Shown here: piece by piece, positions 34,001-40,912 of the stretch | How the letters are laid out: every line of letters starts with the position of its first letter | Numbering within the stretch: the stretch's first letter is position 1 | NCBI GenBank assembly: GCA_959020715.1 | Contig: CAUESV010000010.1 | Span: 1-64,000, forward strand | Direction of reading: 5' to 3' | DNA length: 64,000 nucleotides | From: an uncultured Collinsella sp. | Lineage (GTDB): Bacteria; Actinomycetota; Coriobacteriia; Coriobacteriales; Coriobacteriaceae | The notes under the pieces: model-generated | Databases searched by the model: none | What the model was told of the DNA's origin: nothing | What the model saw: the letters and a program-made list of their open reading frames with translations, nothing else | Position numbers and translations under genes: made by a program

Positions 34001-37000
34001 CGGCGGCGTTCTTGCCGGTGGCGACGACCTTGGCGTCCTTGCCCTCGCCCTCGACGAGCTCGAAGGAGAACTCGCCCTCAGCCATGTCGCGGCCGGTCAG
34101 GACCTTGGTCGCGGCGATCTGGTCGGTGACGCTCGTCTTGACAGGCGTCACGCTGTAGGTATTGGTGAACGTAAATGCCACATCGCCGTCCGGCTTGCGG
34201 GACACCCTCAGATTGCCCTTGCTGTCATCGGTCACGGTGAAGGAAACCGTACGCGGAGGCTTGGCGTCGTTGGTCACGCCAGCGACCTCGCCGGATTCGG
34301 TCACGGTGTAGGTAAAGGTATGCTCGCGCTTCTCGGGCTTCTCGCCCAGAGCCTTGTTAAGGTCGTCGAGCGTAAAGGTAATCTTGCCAAAGTCGACCTT
34401 GCCGTCGACGTCGTTGTGCACGCTCGTGCTCGCAGGCATAGGCGCGCCCTCTTCACCGGTCACGGTAAAGGTGAACTTGCCGGTGATATCAGCCGGGGTA
34501 AGAGCGTCGTCAACCTGCAGATTCTTGATACCCGCAAGCGATGCCTCGGTAGCATTCGTGGTGTAGGCGTTCTTGAACTCGATGCTCTTGACGTCCTTGG
34601 CGTCCTTCAGCTCGTGCGTGGCAACCAGCTGGCCCTTGCCATTATCGGCGATGGTCGTCACGATGGTGTAGACCGCGTCATCGTAGTCAATACCGCCGGC
34701 GTTGCCCTTAACCTCATGCAGCTTGTAGGTGTGCTGGCCGATCTCGGTGTACTTGATGGCACTGAACGTCACCTTGCCGTCGGCAGCGTTCTTAACGGTC
34801 TCGATAAGCTCAGAGTCCTCATCCTTAATCTCGCGCAGCTCAAAGCTGAACTCACCGACCGTAAGGTCGCGCCCGGTCAGAGACTTGGTCACGTCAATCT
34901 TGTCGGTAACGCTGGACTCAACAGGCTCCGCAGTGTAGACGTTCTTGAACTCGGTCTCGTCGGCTTCGCTCCATGTCGCCTTCACAGCGGCGCTGAGCTC
35001 GCCCCTCTTGTTGGGCGTTACCGTCACGGTGACCTCCGCGACGTTCTTGCTGTAGGCAATGCCGTCAACCGTAGTCCCGGCGTTCTTTTCGCTGACCCTG
35101 TAGACGTACGTGCCGGGCTCGGTGTATTTGATCGTGCCGAAGTCGATGACAGCCTTACCCTTGTCGTCCAGATCGTCCTTGGTCACAGACGCGGTCACGG
35201 GCGCTGTCGCGGACTCGGGTATCGGGGCACCGTTCTCGGACGTCAGCCCAAACTCAAACGTGTCCTCCTTCGTCCAGTCGCGGCCCTCGAGTACCTTGGT
35301 CAGGTCAAAGCCGGCCTTGGTATCCTTGGTATCCACCGTTACCGGCGTCATGTCGTACTTATAGCTGATCTTGCCGTTGTTGCCCAGGTAGGAGTTGACA
35401 TGCGTCGCGGTCGCCTTGGCGGATATGTTGTTCCACTTGGGATTGAGTACGTCGGTCGCGGTATCGGTTTTGTTGCCGCCCACGCTCTCCTTGGTGGTGT
35501 GGAGCTCATCGATAAAGGCCAGGCGTGCGGTTCCCACAGTAAACACCAAGTTACCGTTCTCATCGGGAACAATCGCGCCGTCGAACTTCGCGGCGTCGCC
35601 GCCGATAAACTCGATGACGGCGGTGGCGGGCTTGGCCTCGCCGTTCTCGCCCTGCTCTTCAAACTTATCCTTGTAGTAATAGGTGCCGGTATCTGCCAGC
35701 GAATTCTTTGCGGGCTGCGTGCATTCCTTATCCGTGTAAATAGGAGTCTGCTTCTGGAAGTAGTAGTAGCGGTTGGTGTCGGCGGGTTCAAAGGTCGCAA
35801 CCGTATCGCCCATCGCACCGTCGCTCCACTTGTTCGCAAAGAAGTTCACGGTCTTGGTGCCGTCAACGACGGTCGTATTATGCTCGATGTAATCCTTGAG
35901 CCCCGCTACCTTCTCGGGCGTAAACAGGTTGTCGAGTGCGACCTTCTTCACGCTCGAGGCATACTTCACCTGGATGGGCTTAACGGTATCGACCGAAAGC
36001 TTGCCGTCTACGGTCTTAAAGTGACTCAGCGGAATCAACGACGCGGGAATGTTGACCGTTACGATATCGCCCTTCTGGGGATTGTCGTCGCCGGCACGCT
36101 GCACGGTAATGAGCAGGTCTTTTGCCTTGCCATCGAACTCGTACGTATCGGTCTTGGTTTCTTTGTTGACCATCTTGCTCGGATTGGTAAACGGCGTGCC
36201 GTTGATGACGGCCTCGGTGAAGCTGTCGACCTGCATAAAGTCGCCCAGCTCATCGGTAAACGTGATGTAGCCGGACTTGGTCTCGTCGTAGCCCTTGTGG
36301 ATTTCGGTCGGATAAGGCGGCTCCGACGTAATGGCCTGCGAGATGTCGTCGAAGACCTTCTTGAGCTCTTCTGCATTGGTCGCCGACTTGTAGTAGTCGG
36401 AGTTTTCCGCGCGTGTGCCGTGGGTATCCCATGCCGTGGCATTGGGATAGTTGCTCGAAACGGCCTGCATGAACTTGTTCTCTTTTTGGCTTCTTCCCGA
36501 ATCCTGGATACCAGCGCTGGGGTTCGCACCGTCAAAGATGCCGATGGTATAGACGGCAGCCTTGCTGTCCTTCATATTCTTGGCAGCCGTCACGGTCTTG
36601 GCAGCCGTCACGGCTTTATTAGCGACGTCAGAGTTGAACGTGTTGCCACTCGTTGGCGTGCCGTCGGTAAAGAACACAACGACCTTCTTGGCGCCTGCAC
36701 GACCGGAAGGAATATCCCTAGCCAGTTCCAGACCATAGTCGGCGCGCGTTGCACCAGCGGGTGTAATCTGGGCAATCCTATCCTTAAGAGCTTTCACGTT
36801 GCCGCCGGAGCAATCGGTCAGGCCCTTCATTACCTGTGTGTTATTGTAGTTGTACCATCCATACCTATCGTTGCCGATATTGTTGGACTTCTCGCCCGCA
36901 AACTTAACAATGGCAACCCTGTGCTGCCTATCGACGCCCTCGATACCCTCGTTTTGCTTGGCGATGGTATTGATAAAGCTGTTCGCAGCGCTCTTCAGTG

Positions 37001-37421
37001 CATCGATACGCTTGGTGCGATCTCCGCCACCCATAGGATCATCCATCGAGCCAGAAGCATCCAGCACCATCACGATGTCGAGCGGCGTGGTGACCGTCAC
37101 GGTTGAATTAGACGTCGAGGACATCGCCGAAAGCGTGGTCAAAAAGTCCGACTCTTCATTTTCCCCGGTTGCCTTGACCGTCTTGTCGGTCCAGATTCGA
37201 CCGACGTTTTGGGTCGTCACCTTATTGCCACCATGGCCCGCCGCCCAGATTTCCCAGCGTCCGCTGGTGTCGGGGTCGACGACTTTTCCGGCCATTTCCG
37301 GTCCGTCCATTCCGGTGCTGGACCTGGCGTTGGCCTCGGGCAGCATGGCAAATGCTGCAGCCGGCAACACAAGCACTACGGCAAGTATCACCGCCAAGAG
37401 ACCCCTCGTGTACTTACTCAT
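31098..37421 (-). CDS. Giant LPXTG-anchored surface protein: vWA domain plus ten pilin-type isopeptide modules
   Basis: A 2107-residue secreted protein. It has a signal peptide (~1-32) and a von Willebrand A domain (~115-375) with metal-site motif LDASGSMDD and TDGTPTSG. A beta-rich linker region follows to ~690, then ten Spy0128/FctA-like modules (~692-2045). Each module runs from a (T/S)K-x-LxGR-type strand to FxNxY, the Lys and Asn expected to form an internal isopeptide bond. It ends in LPTTG (2075-2079), a hydrophobic helix and RKR, the sortase signal. Module 8 carries an Asp/Glu/Ala-rich insert. It is probably a long adhesin stalk with a vWA tip. No sortase or other pilin is adjacent, so polymerisation is not suggested. 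Confidence 0.93.
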   Translation of the reverse strand: MSKYTRGLLAVILAVVLVLPAAAFAMLPEANARSSTGMDGPEMAGKVVDPDTSGRWEIWAAGHGGNKVTTQNVGRIWTDKTVKATGENEESDFLTTLSAMSSTSNSTVTVTTPLDIVMVLDASGSMDDPMGGGDRTKRIDALKSAANSFINTIAKQNEGIEGVDRQHRVAIVKFAGEKSNNIGNDRYGWYNYNNTQVMKGLTDCSGGNVKALKDRIAQITPAGATRADYGLELARDIPSGRAGAKKVVVFFTDGTPTSGNTFNSDVANKAVTAAKTVTAAKNMKDSKAAVYTIGIFDGANPSAGIQDSGRSQKENKFMQAVSSNYPNATAWDTHGTRAENSDYYKSATNAEELKKVFDDISQAITSEPPYPTEIHKGYDETKSGYITFTDELGDFMQVDSFTEAVINGTPFTNPSKMVNKETKTDTYEFDGKAKDLLITVQRAGDDNPQKGDIVTVNIPASLIPLSHFKTVDGKLSVDTVKPIQVKYASSVKKVALDNLFTPEKVAGLKDYIEHNTTVVDGTKTVNFFANKWSDGAMGDTVATFEPADTNRYYYFQKQTPIYTDKECTQPAKNSLADTGTYYYKDKFEEQGENGEAKPATAVIEFIGGDAAKFDGAIVPDENGNLVFTVGTARLAFIDELHTTKESVGGNKTDTATDVLNPKWNNISAKATATHVNSYLGNNGKISYKYDMTPVTVDTKDTKAGFDLTKVLEGRDWTKEDTFEFGLTSENGAPIPESATAPVTASVTKDDLDDKGKAVIDFGTIKYTEPGTYVYRVSEKNAGTTVDGIAYSKNVAEVTVTVTPNKRGELSAAVKATWSEADETEFKNVYTAEPVESSVTDKIDVTKSLTGRDLTVGEFSFELREIKDEDSELIETVKNAADGKVTFSAIKYTEIGQHTYKLHEVKGNAGGIDYDDAVYTIVTTIADNGKGQLVATHELKDAKDVKSIEFKNAYTTNATEASLAGIKNLQVDDALTPADITGKFTFTVTGEEGAPMPASTSVHNDVDGKVDFGKITFTLDDLNKALGEKPEKREHTFTYTVTESGEVAGVTNDAKPPRTVSFTVTDDSKGNLRVSRKPDGDVAFTFTNTYSVTPVKTSVTDQIAATKVLTGRDMAEGEFSFELVEGEGKDAKVVATGKNAADGKITMSPVKYDKAGTHTYTLREVKGNAGGITYSDAKFTIETTITDNGDGTLKAEHVLKDDVKAATFENSYSVNPIDAELDFDLSKAIDGRDWTDADKFSFTVTAPEGTPLPDPATVTVCKKDAEDGIAAIKFGKIHYTAAGTYKYEIRENAGSAAGMTYDAHVATAEVTVTDNGKGVLIANVTKKESGRFTNTYRTELDYVAAGGLKLSKTLSGRPMTEGQFTFTVTPADEASANALGLLHGVNTFKSPATAEATVGLIDILAGHEVKFTQADAGKTFTYTVAEKNDGQPGYTYDDAVRTVTIAIADDTAGTLTATTTVSGGSEGTLVTEYKTGAAAVESAVVPFVNSYSATTNTPGGTVAQVVAAKTLTGRPMVDGEFWFGIAYQGELVGYENLKPNIGGHVSFDALHYDTKMLADLESAGLAHRTDKDGKLAWTINYTAYEAIHGLPNGVSATTWYFGFKVIVVDNGDGTLTATVDYGGVEPLFENVYGADAADAALAGTKKLQAAEGLTPADITDKFTFTVTADEAGAPMPERTTATNDAAGNVDFGKIHFTLEDLSRALGVTDDVTDKAEADEAEEAEAEEADDDADANADESSDESKPEAPAAPRSHTFTYTVTESGSAPGVTNDTNATRKVSYTVTDDGAGHLSVVRNGDDGTDFTFTNTYSVAPTDSSVTDQVKTVKRLTGRDLAAGEFTFELLEDGVLVASGTNDANGNVTLSPIRYEAPGTHTYTLREACPNALGLYKGVTYDGMTYTVVTTVSDNGDGTLTATHKLEGTTESAGFTIKYHAMPTQVSIGAIKVLEGRELKKDEFSFKLVGEGVESTVTNDADGKINFDKFEYGEPGTYVYTISEVKGDEAGMTYDKSVFTATVNVVDDGEGNLKANVAFTKGDKSVEGIVFNNTYKKPEAPVPTPDPGTPKTVTNIVKTVKGFLPTTGDQQATALLMAFVIAMAGVGALVWGIRKR
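36579..36614. repeat. 18-bp tandem duplication inside the vWA domain
   Basis: TTGGCAGCCGTCACGG occurs twice in direct tandem, giving the repeated peptide VTAAKT-VTAAKN. It keeps the frame and looks like recent slippage. Confidence 0.8.
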
Positions 37422-37522
37422 CGCGTCTCCCTTCTCGCGGTCTCAGACCTTGCAACAGCCTAAAGTTACGAAATGAGACACAATTTGGGCAGGTGACACA
37501 TGTTCCAGATTCTGTTTTGGGC

Positions 37523-37540
37523 GTGAGACAAATGTCTCAC
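37523..37540. promoter_or_regulatory. 18-bp perfect palindrome upstream of the surface-protein gene
   Basis: GTGAGACA-AA-TGTCTCAC is a perfect inverted repeat about 100 bp before the start codon. Further half-sites ATGAGACA, GTGACACA and TTGAGACA lie within 60 bp on either side. A dimeric regulator site is likely; the regulator is unknown. Confidence 0.6.
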
Positions 37541-37648
37541 CAAAGTTGAGACACGGCGTTTTCGCAGGAAAACGGGTGCGACTCAAGATCGGCGGGGGCA
37601 AAAGAGCCCGTTTTCCTCCGTCCCCGGGGGATCAATTGGTGGTGCTCA

Positions 37649-37806
37649 CCACGAAACAGGCCCATCTACTACGTTTGACCCGATACCCCCGACCACAACC
37701 GCATTTCATGAAAAGCCGCAGGCGTTCTACCTGCGGTTTTATTTTTGCGCTGTTCGCCATGGTTGAGGGTAGCAGCCCAAACGTAGTAGATGGGCCAGTT
37801 TCGTGG
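37649..37806. repeat. Palindromic element B, copy 2 (158 bp)
   Basis: Same ends as copy 1. The core is CCGCAGGcgttctaCCTGCGG followed by TTTTATTTTTG, a strong terminator. Length is identical to copies 1 and 3. Confidence 0.9.
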
Positions 37807-37900
37807 CAGATGGGTCACGCAGCGGCCCTCGCGAGGCCAAAATGATCCGCTTCCCTCTGTCCATGGGAAATCAAGGGCCGTTATCGATATGGTGCCATTT

Positions 37901-38054
37901 CAAAACTATGCCGGATTACGGGGCTAAAGTCGGGCCCCTCATCCATACCTCTATTTTTTGAAAAAAGGCAGGCTATCTACCTGCAGTTTTGTTTTTGCGA
38001 TTTTCTGTATGGTCGGAGGTTCGCTATCTAGCCCCGTAATCCGTCATAGTTTTG
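37901..38054. repeat. Palindromic element A, copy 2 (154 bp)
   Basis: Ends are CAAAACTATGCCGGATTACG and its near-complement. The core GCAGGctatctaCCTGC is followed by AGTTTTG. It lies 94 bp from element B copy 2. Confidence 0.9.
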
Positions 38055-38085
38055 TTCGCGACGGCACAACCGCGCGTTTAAGCGC

Positions 38086-38119
38086 GGGGCCGGTGGGGCA
38101 TTTTTGCCCCACCGGCCCC
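38086..38119. terminator. Terminator at the end of the hydrogenase operon
   Basis: A 14-bp perfect stem (GGGGCCGGTGGGGC / GCCCCACCGGCCCC) with a 6-nt A/T loop lies just past the ferredoxin-subunit stop. Confidence 0.75.
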
Positions 38120-38129
38120 TATTCCAGCG

Positions 38130-38471
38130 CTATTCCGGCTTGGTTTCTACTGTGGGAGTCTTGTCCGCTGCGACTGGGATGCGGGCGGTGTCCATAGTCA
38201 GGCAGTGCTTGGGGCAGCTCTCGATGCACTCGCCGCACACCACGCAGGCATACGGATCGATCGACCACGTTCCGCCCTTTCGATCGACCGCGAGCGCGCC
38301 CGCCGGGCAACGGCGCGCACACATGCCGCAGCAGATGCACACGTCCATGTCGTTGACGATATGCCCGCGCAAGCGCTCGGGCGCCGCGAGCTTCTCCTGC
38401 GGATAGCACACCGTGACCGGCTGCTTGACCATAGAGCCCAAGGCCGTCTTGGCAAATGTCAGCAAACTCAT
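38130..38471 (-). CDS. Hydrogenase ferredoxin-like subunit, two [4Fe-4S] (EchF/HycF-like)
   Basis: A 113-residue subunit with CICCGMCARRCP and CVVCGECIESCP, each binding one [4Fe-4S] cluster. It relates to NuoI and to EchF/HycF of group 4 hydrogenases and would pass electrons from ferredoxin to the small-subunit cluster. It is the last gene of the five-gene operon; its ATG lies 8 bp after the large-subunit stop. The ~23 residues after the second motif carry no cluster. Confidence 0.88.
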   Translation of the reverse strand: MSLLTFAKTALGSMVKQPVTVCYPQEKLAAPERLRGHIVNDMDVCICCGMCARRCPAGALAVDRKGGTWSIDPYACVVCGECIESCPKHCLTMDTARIPVAADKTPTVETKPE

Positions 38472-38478
38472 GCCGCGC

Positions 38479-39567
38479 CTACCTTTCCGTACAGCTAATA
38501 CAGGGGTCGATGGTCAGGATAATCATGGGCACGTTAGCAAGGAGCACGCCCTGCAGCGCATGCGTCAGACCTGCCAGGTTTTGCGACGTCGGCGTGCGCA
38601 CGCGAAAACGGTCCAGGTTCTTGGTGCCGTTACCGCGCACATAGTAATACGCTTCGCCGCGCGGTTGCTCAATCACAACCTCGCCGCGCGCACCGTCGGC
38701 CGGCGTGAGCTTGGTGCGCCCGCCGATTCCGTCGTGCGGAATCTTGCCCACAAGCTCCTTGATGATGTCCATGGCCTGCGTGACCTCGGCACAACGCACC
38801 TGGCAGCGGGCATAGCAGTCGCCGTCGGTCGCCACGATAGGCTCGAACGCGGCCAGGTCCGCATAGGCACCGTCACCGAACATGCGCACGTCGTAGTCCA
38901 CGCCCGAGGCGCGCCCAAACGGACCGACCATCGAAAGCTCCAGCGCGTCCTTCTTGCTGATCACGCCCACGCCATGCAGGCGCTCGCCGCAGCTATTGTC
39001 GTCCAAAAACGTATGCACCAGGGCCTCGCAGTCGGGGCGCATAGCGTCGAGCGTCTGGACAATACCCGCCAGCTCGGAGTCCTCAATGTCGTGCTTAAGG
39101 CCGCCGATCTCGTTAATCGACAGAATCACGCGACCGCCGCACGTGCTCTCGAAGATCTTGAGAATCTGCTCGCGCAGCGTCCACGAACGATAGAACAGCG
39201 CCTCGAAGCCAAAGGCATCGGCGAGCAGGCCCAGCCACAGCAGGTGCGAGTGAATGCGCGAAAGCTCGTGCAAAATGGTGCGGATATACTGCACGCGGCC
39301 GGGCACCTCGATGCCGAGCATGCGCTCGCAGGCGCTGGCATAGCCGCAGCTGTGGCCCACGGCGCAGATGCCGCAAATGCGCTCGGCGATGTAGCCAAAC
39401 TGATGCATGTCGCGCTTTTCGGTGAGCTTCTCGAGCCCGCGGTGCACAAAGCCGATCTGCGGAATTGCCTCGATGACGCGGTCGTCCTCGATCACCAGGT
39501 CCAGATGAAGCGGCTCGGGCAACACCGGGTGCTGCGGGCCAAACGGAATAACGGAGCGATGTGCCAT
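38479..39567 (-). CDS. Group 4 [NiFe]-hydrogenase large subunit (EchE-like)
   Basis: A 362-residue catalytic subunit. The NiFe site ligands are intact: ERICGICAVGHS (Cys65, Cys68) and the C-terminal DPCISC (Cys356, Cys359). The protein ends at DPCISCTER, so the peptide that a maturation endopeptidase normally removes is absent. The short length and complex-I-like partners place it in the energy-converting (Ech/Hyc) class, where it should couple H2 formation or uptake with ferredoxin to ion translocation. GGAGG precedes the ATG. No Hyp maturation genes are in the window. Confidence 0.93.
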   Translation of the reverse strand: MAHRSVIPFGPQHPVLPEPLHLDLVIEDDRVIEAIPQIGFVHRGLEKLTEKRDMHQFGYIAERICGICAVGHSCGYASACERMLGIEVPGRVQYIRTILHELSRIHSHLLWLGLLADAFGFEALFYRSWTLREQILKIFESTCGGRVILSINEIGGLKHDIEDSELAGIVQTLDAMRPDCEALVHTFLDDNSCGERLHGVGVISKKDALELSMVGPFGRASGVDYDVRMFGDGAYADLAAFEPIVATDGDCYARCQVRCAEVTQAMDIIKELVGKIPHDGIGGRTKLTPADGARGEVVIEQPRGEAYYYVRGNGTKNLDRFRVRTPTSQNLAGLTHALQGVLLANVPMIILTIDPCISCTER

Positions 39568-39572
39568 GGACC

Positions 39573-40283
39573 TTACGCCTCCTTTTTCTGCTTGTCACGG
39601 GCGGCCTTGGCGGCAAGCGCAGCGCGGACCTTGGCCGCTTTCTCGGGATCCATGGCGGCGAGCTTTGCCTCCATCTCGGCAGCCTTGAGCGCGGCCTTGG
39701 CAGCGGCATCGTCATGCTGGGCATCGGAGCCGGCAGCCGCAGCGGGCTGAGCGACGGCAGCGCCCGCGGCATCGCCGGCATCCGCGGCGCCCTCCCCCGC
39801 AGCCGCGGCGGCCTTCTCGGCCGCGGCCTTGCGCGCCTTGGCCTCGGCGGCCGCGCGGACTTTCATGGCCTTCTCGCGCGCAGCCTTCACCTCGGGCGTG
39901 ATAACGCTCATGGGTTCGGCAGTCGAGACCTGGTAGAAAAAGCCCTTAAAGTCGATCTGCATGTCGGTGATGGCAAGACCAAACAGGTCGTGGGCCTCAT
40001 TTTCAAACGGGAACACCGCGGGGTAATACGAGCTGATGGACGGAATCTCCTGGTACTGGTCGATGCCCTCGACCACCAGGTTCTCGATCGCATAGCTGCC
40101 GTCCTGCGCAATATGCTCCTGAGCAGCACGGACGTTGATAAACGTATAGACCAAGCGATACGAGCCGTCGTCGACGTTGCGCTCGGCATGCATTTGCACA
40201 AAGCGCGCGCCGACGCCCTTGAGCGCCTGGACATGCGGCAGGAGCTTGTCGATCCCGACGGTGGTATAGATAGCCTTTTGCAT
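39573..40283 (-). CDS. Hydrogenase subunit, NuoC-like (EchD-like), with Ala/Lys tail
   Basis: A 236-residue protein. Residues 1-~125 match the 30-kDa complex-I subunit (YRLVYTFINV...; SISSYYPAVFPFENEAHDLF, the conserved family block). From ~130 on it is an unusual Ala/Lys/Glu-rich helical tail of about 105 residues ending in KQKKEA. The core bridges large and small subunits. Its ATG overlaps the stop of the NuoB-like gene (TAATG), indicating coupling. Confidence 0.88.
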   Translation of the reverse strand: MQKAIYTTVGIDKLLPHVQALKGVGARFVQMHAERNVDDGSYRLVYTFINVRAAQEHIAQDGSYAIENLVVEGIDQYQEIPSISSYYPAVFPFENEAHDLFGLAITDMQIDFKGFFYQVSTAEPMSVITPEVKAAREKAMKVRAAAEAKARKAAAEKAAAAAGEGAADAGDAAGAAVAQPAAAAGSDAQHDDAAAKAALKAAEMEAKLAAMDPEKAAKVRAALAAKAARDKQKKEA

Positions 40284-40900
40284 TACTCGACCTCCTTTGC
40301 AGCGGCGGGCGTCTCAGCAGGTGCGTCGCCAGCGGCGGGCGCAGCAGGCTTCCCGGCAGGCGCGTCACCGGCACCGTCAGTCCCGGCCCCCGCAGCCACA
40401 AACCCGTCCTCGCCCAGCTCAACGCCACCGTCCCAGGTAGCGGCACCGCCCACGGTGAGCGGATCGCCGCCGGCGCGCATCACGGCCTCCTTCTGGTCCA
40501 GGATGCCACACGCCTCCACGATGGCATCGATCACCGTCTCGGGGCGAATGGCGCACCCGGGCGCGTACACGTCCACGGGAATCGCGCGGTCCACGCCGCC
40601 GATCACGTTGTAGGCATCGCGGAATACGCCGCCCGAGCACGCGCAAATGCCGCACGCCACCACGCACTTGGGCTCGAGCATCTGGCTGTAGATCTGGCGC
40701 ACGACGGGCAGGTTCTGGGCATTGACCGACCCCGTCACCAAAAAGATATCCGCATGTTTGGGGTTGCCGGTGTTGACCACGCCAAAGCGCTCCGCATCGA
40801 ACAGCGGCGTGAGCGAGGCCAGCACCTCGATATCGCATCCGTTGCAGCTCGAGCCGTCGTAATGAATGACCCACGGCGAGCGCGACATTTTATGATCCAT
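40283..40900 (-). CDS. Hydrogenase small subunit, NuoB-like (EchC-like)
   Basis: A 205-residue subunit of the 20-kDa complex-I family. Cluster ligands are in SSCNGCDIE, ACGICACSGG and YAPGCAIRP, giving the proximal [4Fe-4S] next to the NiFe site. As in other group 4 enzymes it lacks the medial and distal clusters and the signal peptide of uptake hydrogenases, so the complex faces the cytoplasm. A Pro/Ala/Gly-rich tail of ~50 residues follows the core, similar in style to the tail on the NuoC-like partner. GGAGGCGG precedes the start. Confidence 0.9.
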   Translation of the reverse strand: MDHKMSRSPWVIHYDGSSCNGCDIEVLASLTPLFDAERFGVVNTGNPKHADIFLVTGSVNAQNLPVVRQIYSQMLEPKCVVACGICACSGGVFRDAYNVIGGVDRAIPVDVYAPGCAIRPETVIDAIVEACGILDQKEAVMRAGGDPLTVGGAATWDGGVELGEDGFVAAGAGTDGAGDAPAGKPAAPAAGDAPAETPAAAKEVE

Positions 40901-40912
40901 GGATGCCGCCTC

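Larger units (their letters stand above)
37422..38129. other. Gene-less region between surface-protein start and hydrogenase operon end
   Basis: It holds the promoter region of the surface protein (with a TGAGACA palindrome), a degraded F element, element B copy 2, a second degraded F element, element A copy 2 and a strong terminator. No gene is seen. Confidence 0.8.

Noticed and set aside
31629..37106. An uninterrupted 1825-codon reading frame antisense to the giant surface protein
   Set aside because: It mirrors the codon pattern of the surface-protein gene, has no ribosome-binding site or recognisable domain, and repeats in step with the modules on the other strand. It is a by-product of biased codon use.
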